The notes below the pieces were generated by a model that was given only the letters and a program-made list of their open reading frames with translations, was not told the DNA's origin and did no database searches. From Bacteroidota bacterium (GTDB lineage: Bacteria; Bacteroidota; Bacteroidia; Chitinophagales; Chitinophagaceae), in the NCBI GenBank assembly GCA_016715505.1, contig JADJZY010000019.1, positions 1 to 64,000 on the forward strand: a stretch of DNA of 64,000 bases. Direction: 5' to 3'. Within the stretch, counting starts at the first letter, position 1; every line of letters begins with the position of its first letter. The position numbers and the translations under genes are program-made. Shown here piece by piece: positions 35,285 through 44,942 of this stretch.

Positions 35285-36367
35285 TTATTTGGAATACCTT
35301 CGGTAAATGAGATAGGCAATAAAACTGAAAATGATATTCGGAATCCACACGGCAATCAGTGGATGCAGATTACCTTTTACCGAAAAGGTGGTGGAAAATT
35401 GCATGAGAAAAATATAGGCAGCCGATAACATTAAGCCGATGGCCAAGTGAATACCACTACCTCCGCGTACTTTACGGGATGCAATACATGCCCCAATAAT
35501 ACTGAGTACGAATGCAGAAAAAGGCGCGGCAGTGCGGCGATATTTTTCAATAAAATATTCATTCAAATTTTCACTGCCTTTGTCTAATTCCTTTTGAATG
35601 TAAGCATTGAGCTGAGGAGCCGTCATCATTTGTTTAATCTCCCGACGTTCAATGAGATCCGTGGGTTTAAACGAAAAATTTTTGTACACATAAGGGAAGG
35701 CAATCATGCTTTCGAGCGGGCCATTATTGTTTCGGGCAATGGCATCAAAAAGTTTCCATTCCTTTTTGGTACTATCATATGTTATTCGATCGGCGGTGAT
35801 TTTTTGAATCAGTTTGGTGCCTTGAACTTTTTCATAACTAAAGCGGTATCCTGTTTTGCTTTCAGGATTATAGCTTTGCATATAGATGTATTCACTGGGG
35901 CCGATACGCATATGAAAATTATCATCTTTGCTGTATGACTTTTCCCATAAATATTTTTCTTCAAATTCGATACGATTTCGATTGGCAACCGGTATGATAT
36001 AATGATTGGCCACATAAAGGGTGATGGAGATGAGGGCAGCCCCGAAAACATAAGGTCTTAAAAATCGTTTAAAACTAACTCCACTACTCAGTATGGCAAT
36101 GATTTCGGAGCGATTGGCCAGTTTGGAAGTAAAAAATATAACCGCTACAAAAATGAAAATGGGAAAAAGTAAGGCCAGAATATAAGGGATGAAGTTTTGG
36201 AAGTATTGCAGGATTTGTAAAGCCGAAACTTTTTTGTTGACAAAATCATTGACTTTTTCAGTGAAATCAATCACGATAGCAATAGCCGCAAAGGCAATTA
36301 ATAAAGCCGCAAAAGTGACCAGAAAATTCTTCAGGATATAACGATCTATTTTCTTCAGGAAGGCCAT
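35285..36367 (-). CDS. lptG: LptF/LptG family lipopolysaccharide export permease
   Basis: A 360-residue inner membrane protein with six transmembrane helices: two before and four after a periplasmic beta-jellyroll domain (residues about 125-255). It has IDRYILKNFLVTFAALLIAF at the start, LLPIFIFVAVIFFTSKLANR-type helix II-III with ILSSGVSFKRFLRPY (coupling helix), and RRTAAPFSAFVLSIIGACIA at the C-terminal half. It would act with LptB to pull lipopolysaccharide out of the membrane. F and G are not easily separated in Bacteroidota. Confidence 0.85.
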   Translation of the reverse strand: MAFLKKIDRYILKNFLVTFAALLIAFAAIAIVIDFTEKVNDFVNKKVSALQILQYFQNFIPYILALLFPIFIFVAVIFFTSKLANRSEIIAILSSGVSFKRFLRPYVFGAALISITLYVANHYIIPVANRNRIEFEEKYLWEKSYSKDDNFHMRIGPSEYIYMQSYNPESKTGYRFSYEKVQGTKLIQKITADRITYDSTKKEWKLFDAIARNNNGPLESMIAFPYVYKNFSFKPTDLIERREIKQMMTAPQLNAYIQKELDKGSENLNEYFIEKYRRTAAPFSAFVLSIIGACIASRKVRGGSGIHLAIGLMLSAAYIFLMQFSTTFSVKGNLHPLIAVWIPNIIFSFIAYLIYRRYSK

Positions 36368-36546
36368 GTGTTTGCAAACCTAAACAAATATTTGTTATGC
36401 TGTTCCTAAAGCATTTGTGCACAAATAAGCCCTCGTCGCGTGTTGAGCTTGCCATGTTCGGTGATTTAGTACAGTCTCCGCTTTTGACCTGAATGCTTGA
36501 ATTTATCTCACTTTTCCGCTACCTTTATCCCTCAAAACAAATACCC

Positions 36547-36950
36547 ATGCAAAAAGTTTTTTTTCTTTCCTTGTTTAGTTTATTCCTGTTTTTGGGCACA
36601 CAAGCACAGTCGGTTTATTATAAAGGCAGCCGTATTGCGGAGATTGAAAAGATGGAGATGTTTATATCAATGGTTCGCGGGTAGGTCAGATTGAAGCGGA
36701 TGGCGATGTGTATAAAAATGGAGCTCGGATCGGACAAATAGAGGATGATGGAGATATTTACCTCAATGGTTCAAGAGTGGGCCAGATTGAGGACGATGGG
36801 GATGTTTACAAAAATGGGAGCCGCATCGGACAAATAGAAGACGATGGTGATGTGTATTATAAGGGCAGTCGGATTGGAGAAGGTAAATACATCCGGAAGG
36901 AATGGTTGGCTGCGTTTTTCTTCTTTTTCTTTTATCAGGATAAAATTTAA
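36547..36950 (+). pseudogene. 5-fold beta-flower repeat protein, frameshifted near 36650
   Basis: A secreted repeat protein. The signal peptide MQKVFFLSLFSLFLFLGTQA lies in the frame of 36493-36684. After YYKGSRIAEIE one base is missing in an AAAA run near 36648. The next frame then gives five units of 16 residues such as NGSRVGQIEDDGDVYK, ending YYKGSRIGEGKYIRKEWLAA and a run of Phe. The unit, 48 bases at the DNA level, matches the beta-flower proteins of Bacteroidota. The Trp plus Phe-rich tail is usual for them. Function is unknown, probably periplasmic or surface. Confidence 0.7.
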
Positions 36951-36991
36951 ACCTTATACCACCCACAGAAAGGGACCATTATCCCCGGCTT

Positions 36992-37357
36992 TTATTCCTT
37001 GGATTTTGGAATATCCAGGTTTTTAAACAACTCTTCCATTTTAAATACATAGTCCAGGGTATCATCCAAAAAGTATTGGATGACCGGAATTTTTCGCACC
37101 TGATTTCGGATACGTTCCGCCAGGTGTTTACGCAATTCCCAATCCCGGTCTTTAATATGTTTTAGCATGGCCTGGGGTTGATCAATCTGAAAAAAACTCA
37201 GGTAAATTCGCGCTTCCATGAGGTCGGGAGTCACTTTTACCTTGGAAATGGATATCATACCATTGTGAATAATATTAAGTCCTTCGCGCTGAAAGATATC
37301 GCTCATCTCCTGCTGTATGAGGTTAGCAATTTGTTTTTGCCTTTTACTTTCTTCCAT
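36992..37357 (-). CDS. rbfA: ribosome-binding factor A
   Basis: A 121-residue protein with the KH-like fold used in late 30S subunit maturation near the 3' end of 16S rRNA. It begins KRQKQIANLIQQEMSDIFQR, continues MISISKVKVTPDLMEARIYL, and ends RIRNQVRKIPVIQYFLDDTL, the conserved core of the family. Length is normal. It is divergent from the ABC exporter gene with 41 bases between the starts. Confidence 0.9.
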   Translation of the reverse strand: MEESKRQKQIANLIQQEMSDIFQREGLNIIHNGMISISKVKVTPDLMEARIYLSFFQIDQPQAMLKHIKDRDWELRKHLAERIRNQVRKIPVIQYFLDDTLDYVFKMEELFKNLDIPKSKE

Positions 37358-37398
37358 CTCCCATGATTTAAAATGTAAATTTACGGTTTATTATCCGA

Positions 37399-38613
37399 AT
37401 GAAATCCCTTCGAAGTATTTTACCTTTTCTCAATGGTAAATGGAAATATGTAGTCATCTACGCCTTATCCAATTTACTATCCGTTATTTTTTCTACCCTG
37501 ACCGTGGGTATGATCAGCCCTTTTTTAAATATGCTTTTCGATAAGGGGCAGGTGATCACTCAAAATCCCGGCTGGGTTTGGAGTAAAGAAGGGGTGAGTC
37601 AGTATTTTTTATATCAGTTGTCGAGTTTTATGGCAGCTCATGGGAATGACAAAACCTATGGCCTGATTTTTATTTGTCTGGTAGTGATTTTTTCCACCCT
37701 GCTTAAAAATTTATTTTTATATATCGCAAAGTATATGCTGCACCCTTTGCGCAACAATATTGTTTTAAATATTCGTAAGCAGTTGTACGATAAAGTACTC
37801 CACTTACCCATCGGATTCTTTACCAATGAACGCAAAGGGGATATATTGTCGAGAATGACCAATGACGTGAATGCCATTGAAATATCAATCATTAGCATGA
37901 TGGAATTGTTGTTTAGCACACCGGTTACTGTGATTTTTTATTTTGTGATACTCCTCTTGATCAGTGCTAAATTGTTTTTATTCCTATTATTCCTGCTGCC
38001 CATTGCCGGCCTCATCATCGGGCGAATTAGTAAGAGCCTCAAACGCAATACCATCAACACCCAGGAAAGACTTGGTAATATTTTGAGTATGATTGAAGAA
38101 ACGCTGGGCGGTTTGCGAATTATCAAAGCTTTTCGTGCAGAGCGTCGCAGGTCGGAGGTATTTCAACAAGAGAGTCGACAAATATTTGAACTCAATAACC
38201 GGATTGCAGCCCGTCGTGAATTGGCCTCGCCGATGTCTGAATTTTTAGGGATACTGATCCTGAGTATCATCATTTGGTTTGGTGGAAATATGGCATTAAA
38301 ACAACCTGCTGAGATTGAACCGGGATTGTTCATCATGTTTATTTCGCTTTTTTATTTTTTAATTAACCCACTCAAAGCCCTTTCCCAAATTTTTTATAAT
38401 ATTCATCAAGGGAGTGCAAGTCTGGAAAGGATACAATTGATCTTAAATGCCGATAATCAGATTGTGGATCGTCCGGATGCCAAAGCCTTGACTTCCTTCG
38501 AGCATCAGATTGAATTTAAAAATGTTTCATTTGCTTATGGCGATAAAGTCATTTTAAAAAATATTCATTTGAGCATTGAAAAGGGAAAAACCCTAGATAC
38601 CCCGTTTTCATGA
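37399..38613 (+). CDS. ABC exporter (MsbA-like), membrane domain and start of ATPase domain
   Basis: 404 residues. Six transmembrane helices in residues 1-320 with the coupling-helix region PIGFFTNERKGDILSRMTND, then the ATPase domain start IEFKNVSFAYGDKVILKNIH with the A-loop Tyr, and LSIEKGKTL. Here the Walker A segment (usually ALVGPSGSGKSTLADLIP) should follow, but the sequence jumps straight to the IPRFHDTT region in a different frame. About 45 bases are missing near 38595. The joined protein is of the lipid A or multidrug exporter type. Confidence 0.8.
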   Translation: MKSLRSILPFLNGKWKYVVIYALSNLLSVIFSTLTVGMISPFLNMLFDKGQVITQNPGWVWSKEGVSQYFLYQLSSFMAAHGNDKTYGLIFICLVVIFSTLLKNLFLYIAKYMLHPLRNNIVLNIRKQLYDKVLHLPIGFFTNERKGDILSRMTNDVNAIEISIISMMELLFSTPVTVIFYFVILLLISAKLFLFLLFLLPIAGLIIGRISKSLKRNTINTQERLGNILSMIEETLGGLRIIKAFRAERRRSEVFQQESRQIFELNNRIAARRELASPMSEFLGILILSIIIWFGGNMALKQPAEIEPGLFIMFISLFYFLINPLKALSQIFYNIHQGSASLERIQLILNADNQIVDRPDAKALTSFEHQIEFKNVSFAYGDKVILKNIHLSIEKGKTLDTPFS

Positions 38614-38665
38614 TACAACATCAGGGGATATTCTGATTGATGGTATTTCCATTAGAGATTATCGT

Positions 38666-39181
38666 TTGTCGGATGTGCGGGCATTGATGGGGGTTGTATC
38701 GCAGGAACCTATCTTGTTTAATGATAGTATTGCCGAAAATATTGCCTTAGGTAGCAGTCACGCGAGTGAGTCGGCTGTGGATGCGGCGGCAGGCATTGCC
38801 AATGCGCGTAGTTTTATTCTGGAAAAAGAGGAGGGCTATGCCACCAATATTGGGGACCGCGGTAATAAACTGAGTGGCGGAGAAAAACAACGGCTGACTA
38901 TTGCTCGGGCCATCTTTAAAAACCCACCCATTTTGATTTTAGATGAGGCCACTTCTTCGCTGGATACTGTGAGTGAACGACAGGTTCAGGACGCCATACA
39001 GCACTTGATGGAAAACAGAACTTCTATCGTCATCGCACATCGTTTATCGACGGTTCAGCATGCCGATGAGATTATTGTACTGGAAGCCGGGGAGATCAAG
39101 GAAAGGGGAACCCATCAAACACTGATGCAATCCGGAGGCCTTTATAAACGTCTGGTAGAGATCCAACAAGAAATCAAATAA
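38666..39181 (+). CDS. ABC exporter, ATPase domain C-terminal part
   Basis: Continues the exporter. In-frame coding resumes near 38600 (FHDTTSGDILIDGISI). It has the Q-loop VVSQEPILFND, signature LSGGEKQRLTIARAIF, Walker B ILILDEATSSLD and H-loop IVIAHRLSTV. Only Walker A is absent. With Walker A missing, the protein could not bind ATP normally, so either the gene is dead or the assembly has lost a segment. Confidence 0.8.
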   Translation: MSDVRALMGVVSQEPILFNDSIAENIALGSSHASESAVDAAAGIANARSFILEKEEGYATNIGDRGNKLSGGEKQRLTIARAIFKNPPILILDEATSSLDTVSERQVQDAIQHLMENRTSIVIAHRLSTVQHADEIIVLEAGEIKERGTHQTLMQSGGLYKRLVEIQQEIK

Positions 39182-39241
39182 AGTCCGGGGTGATACAGAA
39201 TGAATAATTTTCGTTTATATTTGACACATCAATTCGTAAAT

Positions 39242-39466
39242 ATGAAACAGATTTTTGTTGTTTTGTGCGGTCTTGGCGGAATTATTTTCCTGCAATCCTG
39301 TAGTAAAGAATATACCTGCTCTTGTACTTCTGCTGGGAGTGCAGAAAAATCATTCGAATTGAAAATGGAAAAAATGCGTAAAAACGACGCTAAAACCATT
39401 TGCACAGATTATGCCCGTTATCTGGATACCACTTCGACGCTAAATTTTAGTTGCGGCATTAAATAA
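39242..39466 (+). CDS. small hypothetical lipoprotein
   Basis: 74 residues from the ATG at 39242: MKQIFVVLCGLGGIIFLQSC with a lipobox Cys, then SKEYTCSCTSAGSAEKSFEL, KMEKMRKNDAKTICTDYARY and FSCGIK. Four further cysteines are in the mature part, probably disulfide-bonded. Similar small Cys-containing lipoproteins are common in Bacteroidota; no function is known. Confidence 0.6.
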   Translation: MKQIFVVLCGLGGIIFLQSCSKEYTCSCTSAGSAEKSFELKMEKMRKNDAKTICTDYARYLDTTSTLNFSCGIK

Positions 39467-39493
39467 GTTGGGATAGCAACATTTCTTGCTCAA

Positions 39494-40747
39494 TTAGTAA
39501 CCATACTTCTCTTTCCAACGCGATTTTAATAATTTTCGCATTTCATTTTCCCTTGTATTGGGCCCCGGCTCATAAATTTTACTGCCTTGTAAAGCCTCCG
39601 GTAAAAATTCCTGCCCGGAAAATTGTTGTTCATACGCATGATCATAGGCATAACCTTTTCCATAATTCAGGTTCTTCATCAAACCCGTCACCCCATTGCG
39701 AATATGGAGCGGTACACTCAAATCGCCCGTTTTTTTCACCAGGCTTAAAGCGTCTTCAATCGCCATATAAGCGGAATTACTTTTTTCGGATGAAGCCAAA
39801 TAGATAGCACATTGAGAAAGGATAATTCTCGACTCCGGATGACCAATTTTATGGACGGCTTCAAAGGTGGCATTGGCGAGCAAAAGCGCATTGGGATTGG
39901 CATTGCCGATGTCTTCGCTGGCAAAAATGAGCATTCTGCGGGCAATAAATTTGACGTCTTCTCCGCCAGCCATCATGCGGGCCAGCCAGTAGACCGCGGC
40001 ATTCGGATCGCTACCACGCATACTTTTAATAAATGCCGAGATGATGTCGTAATGCTGTTCACCTTTTTTATCATAAAGTGCAATGTTCTGTTGCGCAATT
40101 TGCATCACCATCTCATCCGTAATGGAGCTTTTAGGAGGTAATTGGCTGCCCAGCAATTCAAGTAAATTCAATAATTTTCGGGCATCACCACCGGAAATTC
40201 GCAGGAGGGCTTCCGTTTCTTCTAGCTGTAATTGTGCCTGTTTTAAAATTTCATCTGACTCCAGGGCGTAGTGGCACAATTTTTCAAGGTCTGATTTTTC
40301 CAGGGCCTTTAACACATATACCTGACAACGACTTAGAAGCGCACTATTCACTTCGAAGCTTGGATTTTCGGTGGTAGCGCCAATGAGGGTGATTTTTCCG
40401 GTTTCAACAGCACCCAACAGCGCATCCTGCTGTGCCTTATTAAAACGATGAATTTCATCAATAAATAAAATAACGCCGCTTTCCCGCCCAGCCTTCTCTA
40501 TAATATCACGCATCTCTTTTACTCCACTGGAGATGGCGCTGATTGCATAAAAGGGTCTGTCGAGTGTATGGGCAATGATGTGGGCGATACTGGTTTTGCC
40601 CACTCCCGGTGGTCCCCATAGAATCATTGAAGGGATGCGCCCCTGATTGATTTGTTGATACAGAATACTTCCCGGAGCACAGAGATGTTCCTGTCCAATG
40701 AGTTCTTCAAGTTTAAGGGGGCGTAATCGTTCCGATAAGGGTATCAT
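39494..40747 (-). CDS. rarA: replication-associated recombination protein A
   Basis: A 417-residue AAA+ ATPase (MgsA/WRNIP1 family) acting at stalled forks. The P-loop is SMILWGPPGVGKTSIAHIIA near residue 42. Walker B with DEIH box is GVILFIDEIHRFNKAQQDAL near 90, sensor 1 is TLIGATTENPSFEVNSALLS, and the C-terminal tetramerisation domain includes SDPNAAVYWLARMMAGGEDV and RRMLIFASEDIGNANPNALL. Length is normal. It seems to be a single-gene unit. Confidence 0.93.
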   Translation of the reverse strand: MIPLSERLRPLKLEELIGQEHLCAPGSILYQQINQGRIPSMILWGPPGVGKTSIAHIIAHTLDRPFYAISAISSGVKEMRDIIEKAGRESGVILFIDEIHRFNKAQQDALLGAVETGKITLIGATTENPSFEVNSALLSRCQVYVLKALEKSDLEKLCHYALESDEILKQAQLQLEETEALLRISGGDARKLLNLLELLGSQLPPKSSITDEMVMQIAQQNIALYDKKGEQHYDIISAFIKSMRGSDPNAAVYWLARMMAGGEDVKFIARRMLIFASEDIGNANPNALLLANATFEAVHKIGHPESRIILSQCAIYLASSEKSNSAYMAIEDALSLVKKTGDLSVPLHIRNGVTGLMKNLNYGKGYAYDHAYEQQFSGQEFLPEALQGSKIYEPGPNTRENEMRKLLKSRWKEKYGY

Positions 40748-40862
40748 AGTTTGAAGCCAGTCTGGTTTAAAAATTCAATGCTTAGCAACATGCATTCTTG
40801 AAAAGCAAATAACCGGTAACCTTGTTTCCATGGCCCAATGGCCGGGATGCAGGAATTTTATT

Positions 40863-42686
40863 TTACAAACCTAATTCCTTCTTCTGTTTTTGGTCGATAG
40901 GGCCAGGTGCATCCAGCATCATATCGCGTCCGGCATTATTTTTAGGAAAGGCAATGAAGTCGCGAATCGATTCACTACCTCCCAACAAAGCACATAGCCG
41001 GTCGAAACCCAAGGCAATTCCTCCATGGGGTGGAGTTCCGTATTCAAAGGCACTGAGCAAAAAGCCAAATTTTTCGTCGGCTTCTTCGCGGGTAAATCCG
41101 AGTGCATCGAACATAATTTCCTGAATTTCGCGGTTATAAATGCGAATAGAGCCTCCTCCAATTTCGGTGCCATTTAATACCAGGTCATAGGCGTTTGCTT
41201 TGATATCGGCGTATTTGCTTCGATCGTGCATCCAAGCCAAATGTTCCGGTTTCGGAGAAGTGAAAGGATGGTGGCAGGCGATGTAACGGTCTTCTTCCGC
41301 ATCATATTCAAACAAAGGAAAGTCGGTTACCCAAAGTGGTTTGAAATGGTCAGTAGCTCTCAGGCCTAAACGTTGTCCCATTTCCAATCGTAATTCGCTA
41401 ATGGCTTTGCGCGTCAATGCGAGCGGTCCGGCTAATATGAAAATCAAATCGCCGGCCACAGCACGACAAGAAGTTGCAATTTGTTTTAAGGCGGTTTCGT
41501 CGAAAAATTTGTCAACAGAACTTTTAAAAGTACCATCAGCCAAACATTTGATATAGACCATTCCTTTCATGCCGATTTGCGGACGCTTCACCCATTCCGT
41601 TAACTCGTCGATTTGTTTACGGGTGTACTCACTACAAGCCGGTGCAACAATTCCGAAGATGGCATCTGCTTCATCAAATATCCCAAATCCTTTGCCCTGC
41701 ACGAGTGAACGGATATGTTGGATTTTCATTTCAAACCGAATATCCGGTTTATCATTGCCGTAGTCCCGCATGGCTTCGTCATAAGTCATTCGGGGGAATG
41801 CCTCGTTCATTTCCAGCCCTTTTACCTCGCGGAAAACCTGTTTGGCCATTTCTTCAAAAATGTTGAGAATATCCTCCTGGTCAACGAAACTCATTTCGCA
41901 ATCAATTTGGGTAAACTCCGGTTGACGATCGGCCCTCAGGTCTTCATCCCGAAAACATTTGACGATTTGAAAATAACGATCATAGCCTGCCACCATGAGC
42001 AATTGTTTAAATAATTGTGGTGATTGAGGCAGGGCATAAAACTGACCTTCATGCATGCGACTGGGAACCACAAAATCGCGGGCTCCTTCGGGGGTTGACT
42101 TAATCAGCATAGGCGTTTCCACCTCCATAAAACGATGTTTATCTAAAAACGTTCGAACTGCCCGGCTGACCTGATAACGTAGTTCGAGGTTTTTTTTCAC
42201 AGGCTCCCTTCGCAAATCTAGGAAACGATATTTCATGCGGAGTTCTTCGCCACCGTCAGTATCCTCTTCGATGGTGAATGGCGGGACTGCCGATTTGTTC
42301 AATACTTTGAGTTCCTGTACCTCAATTTCAATATCACCAGTTGGCAGATGAGGGTTTTTATTACTTCTTTCAATCACTTTTCCACGGGCCTGAATCACAT
42401 ACTCCCGACCCAGCGAAGCAATGTCCGGTGTGGCGGTGAGCGTTTCGTTGAGGTAAAGTTGGGTAATCCCATATCGGTCGCGTAAATCAACGAATGTGAT
42501 ACTTCCGAATTTGCGGATGGTTTTAATCCAGCCACATAAAGTAACTTCCTGGCCTGCATCTGTGCTGCGCAATGCACCACAATCAATGGTTCTGAACATA
42601 ATCTTCAATAAGGGCGCAAAGATACGTTTTGCCTGCTGAAAAAACAGCCCAAAGCTCTCCACTGAATCCATTAGTTTTACGCCCAT
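40863..42686 (-). CDS. aspS: aspartate--tRNA ligase
   Basis: About 578 residues from the preferred ATG at 42599 (MFRTIDCGALRSTDAGQEVT); the longer frame adds 29 unlikely residues. The OB-fold anticodon domain is GWIKTIRKFGSITFVDLRDR. Class II motif 1 lies in residues near 140, motif 2 is QIVKCFRDEDLRADRQPEFTQ (split: FRDEDLRADRQPEFTQID), and motif 3 is GIALGFDRLCALLGG near the C-terminus. The insertion GAD domain (residues about 290-400) shows it is of bacterial type. It charges tRNA-Asp. Confidence 0.93.
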   Translation of the reverse strand: MGVKLMDSVESFGLFFQQAKRIFAPLLKIMFRTIDCGALRSTDAGQEVTLCGWIKTIRKFGSITFVDLRDRYGITQLYLNETLTATPDIASLGREYVIQARGKVIERSNKNPHLPTGDIEIEVQELKVLNKSAVPPFTIEEDTDGGEELRMKYRFLDLRREPVKKNLELRYQVSRAVRTFLDKHRFMEVETPMLIKSTPEGARDFVVPSRMHEGQFYALPQSPQLFKQLLMVAGYDRYFQIVKCFRDEDLRADRQPEFTQIDCEMSFVDQEDILNIFEEMAKQVFREVKGLEMNEAFPRMTYDEAMRDYGNDKPDIRFEMKIQHIRSLVQGKGFGIFDEADAIFGIVAPACSEYTRKQIDELTEWVKRPQIGMKGMVYIKCLADGTFKSSVDKFFDETALKQIATSCRAVAGDLIFILAGPLALTRKAISELRLEMGQRLGLRATDHFKPLWVTDFPLFEYDAEEDRYIACHHPFTSPKPEHLAWMHDRSKYADIKANAYDLVLNGTEIGGGSIRIYNREIQEIMFDALGFTREEADEKFGFLLSAFEYGTPPHGGIALGFDRLCALLGGSESIRDFIAFPKNNAGRDMMLDAPGPIDQKQKKELGL

Positions 42687-42687
42687 A

Positions 42688-43779
42688 TTGAGAATACACG
42701 ACCGCTCAAGTATTGTTTTTCCAAGATGTGTTGCAGATTATTACAAATGCTGCCTGTGTTTCTTTTTGTTTTTTGCTTTTTTGTTGAAGGGCCTTAACAC
42801 TTCGGCACAAGATACCCGGTCCATGTTACAAGCCTATCATCAGGCGATGGGTGCACGCGAGCAAACTGCACGTTACAAACAAATCTGGGAAGCCTATACC
42901 AAACCTTACTCTATTGAGAAGGAAGAGAAATTGTTGAAAGATCTGGCTGTGGCTCCCGAATCAGATCGTATTATTTTACAAAGTGTTTATGCTGCTTTGT
43001 GTGGGGTGAAAGGTTTGTTTGACGAGAGTAACCGGAATATTGATGAAGTGTTGAACGGACTTGACCGGGAGAAGTATCGTTATGTGTACCTGAAACTCAT
43101 GATGGTGCGGGGAATCAATGCGCTCAAAAAACTTCAGTTTGATCGTTCCGGACAGTTTTTTACAGAGGTGCGCGATCTGGCTGATAAATATGGCTATACC
43201 GAAGATCGCTTTAGTGCGGAAATGGCTTTGCTTTCTGGATATCTGGTTGTGCGAAAACCAGATAAAGTGGTTCAGGAATTAGAAAAAATCAAAGCACGGA
43301 TTAAGCCGGAAGATATGCCCATGGCCTTGCCTAAAATCTATCGAACCCTGAGTACGGTTTATATGTTGAAGTCCATTCAGGATACCACCGGATATAAAAC
43401 GCAAATGTTGCAGTATTCGAATCTGTGCGAAGAAGCAGCGATAAATGTTGATGATCATCTCACTTTATTTGGAAATTATTTTGCCCTTGGAACATATTAT
43501 TCCGGAATAGAATTTGATGCTGAAAAGGCTGGCTACTATTTGCGTAAAGCGGTGCAAATTGGTTTAAAGGCGGGTAGTTTGCGAGAGGTATATATGACAT
43601 ATAATTTCCTGATTCAAAATAGTATCAAAAGCAATCAGCTGAATGAAGCAGAGCAATTTGCCAAAGATGCTTTAACGATTTCCAAGGGGCTGGATATTGA
43701 AGAATTTCAGATGGAAAAATATTATTCGCTGGCTGGAATTTATCTGAAAAAAGGGAAGATAATCAGGTACTGGCCATGA
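42688..43779 (+). CDS. LytS-type sensor kinase with TPR sensor, N-terminal part
   Basis: 363 residues: a signal or transmembrane stretch CCLCFFLFFAFLLKGLNTSA, then TPR-like helical repeats (residues about 60-350) with no clear binding site. The frame ends at LAGIYLKKGKIIRYWP. Restoring one base in AAAAAAGGGAAG at 43746-43757 continues to DNQVLAMIDSIRSTT of the next frame. It is divergent from aspS, with the start codon close to the aspS ATG. Confidence 0.78.
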   Translation: MRIHDRSSIVFPRCVADYYKCCLCFFLFFAFLLKGLNTSAQDTRSMLQAYHQAMGAREQTARYKQIWEAYTKPYSIEKEEKLLKDLAVAPESDRIILQSVYAALCGVKGLFDESNRNIDEVLNGLDREKYRYVYLKLMMVRGINALKKLQFDRSGQFFTEVRDLADKYGYTEDRFSAEMALLSGYLVVRKPDKVVQELEKIKARIKPEDMPMALPKIYRTLSTVYMLKSIQDTTGYKTQMLQYSNLCEEAAINVDDHLTLFGNYFALGTYYSGIEFDAEKAGYYLRKAVQIGLKAGSLREVYMTYNFLIQNSIKSNQLNEAEQFAKDALTISKGLDIEEFQMEKYYSLAGIYLKKGKIIRYWP

Positions 43780-44942
43780 TTGACTCTATTCGCAGTACCA
43801 CCATTCAGTCCTACAATAAACGGTATGATGAAAAATGTGCTGAACTTCAAACCCGGTATGAGACGGTGGAAAAGGAAAAACAAATTAACCTGCTCGATAA
43901 AGAAAATGCCCTGAAACAACTCATCATCGCAGAGCAACGAAATACCCTGAAACAAAAGACCCTGGATGAACTCAAACGAAGAAATGAAATTGATTTATTG
44001 AATAAAGACAAATTATTGCTCAACCAGAAAAATGAATTACTTTCCAAAGACAACGACCTAAAAAAAGCCTCACTCATTGTAAAAGAATCAGAAATCCAAC
44101 AGGAAAGAGCAGCTAAGGAACTACAGCGCATTCAGATTGAAAAATTACAGGCTACCGAACAATATAATCGTTTGCGTACCTGGTTTATTTTCGGCATATC
44201 GCTCGCGGCATTAATCAGCATCAGTCTGTTTTATGTTTATCTGCGAAACAAACAACAGCAAAGAGCCACCCTTGAAAAACAACGTTATGAGGTTGAATTA
44301 CTCGAAAGCCGTTTGTCGGTTTATAGTGCGCAGATGAATCCGCATTTTATGTTCAATAGCATGAATGCAGTCAATCATTTTATCCTGAATAATAACTCCA
44401 TGGAGGCTTCACGTTATCTGACCAAATATGCAAAATTGATGCGACAGGTTTTAGATCATTCCAGAGAAATTCGTATCAGTTTGGAGCGTGAGTTGCTTAC
44501 TTTGTGTCAGTATATCGAAATGGAGCAACTGCGCTTTGGCGGCTCATTTCAATATGAACTTCAAACATCAGAAGAGATCGATACCTCAGATGTGATGGTC
44601 CCTCCATTGTTGTTACAACCTTTTGCAGAAAACGCCGTTTGTCATGGCTTTTTGCACGCCGATTATCCGGGGCAATTAAATATACGTGTGTTCATGGATC
44701 TTGATTGGGTGATTTGTGAAATTGAGGATAATGGAATAGGCAGAAAACGATCCGCTGAAATTCGGGCACAACAAAATCCAGGCCATCAGAGTGCCGGTTT
44801 GGAGATTACCCGTTCGCGATTAAAAGTTTCTTTGGGCAAACGAATGCCGGAGCAACCCGTTCCCTATATAGATAAAATGCAAGAGGACGGTAAAGCAGCT
44901 GGTACAATTGTGCGCATTCAACTTGCACCTTACCAAGTGTGA
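43776..44942 (+). CDS. LytS-type sensor kinase, C-terminal kinase part
   Basis: 388 residues in the following frame. First a coiled coil (EKQINLLDKENALKQLIIAE), then a transmembrane helix (TWFIFGISLAALISISLFYV), then the His_kinase domain with MNPHFMFNSMNAVNHFILNN (phosphoryl His) and ATPase parts LLLQPFAENAVCHGFLHADY and CEIEDNGIGRKRS. It resembles the kinase at 6802-8574 in architecture. No LytTR regulator is adjacent. Confidence 0.8.
   Translation: MIDSIRSTTIQSYNKRYDEKCAELQTRYETVEKEKQINLLDKENALKQLIIAEQRNTLKQKTLDELKRRNEIDLLNKDKLLLNQKNELLSKDNDLKKASLIVKESEIQQERAAKELQRIQIEKLQATEQYNRLRTWFIFGISLAALISISLFYVYLRNKQQQRATLEKQRYEVELLESRLSVYSAQMNPHFMFNSMNAVNHFILNNNSMEASRYLTKYAKLMRQVLDHSREIRISLERELLTLCQYIEMEQLRFGGSFQYELQTSEEIDTSDVMVPPLLLQPFAENAVCHGFLHADYPGQLNIRVFMDLDWVICEIEDNGIGRKRSAEIRAQQNPGHQSAGLEITRSRLKVSLGKRMPEQPVPYIDKMQEDGKAAGTIVRIQLAPYQV

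Noticed and set aside
12017..44000. Programmed ribosomal frameshifting at AAAAG sites
   Set aside because: The same kind of run breaks unrelated genes, some needing +1 and some -1, and there is no slippery heptamer with a downstream structure seen. Sequence error is simpler.
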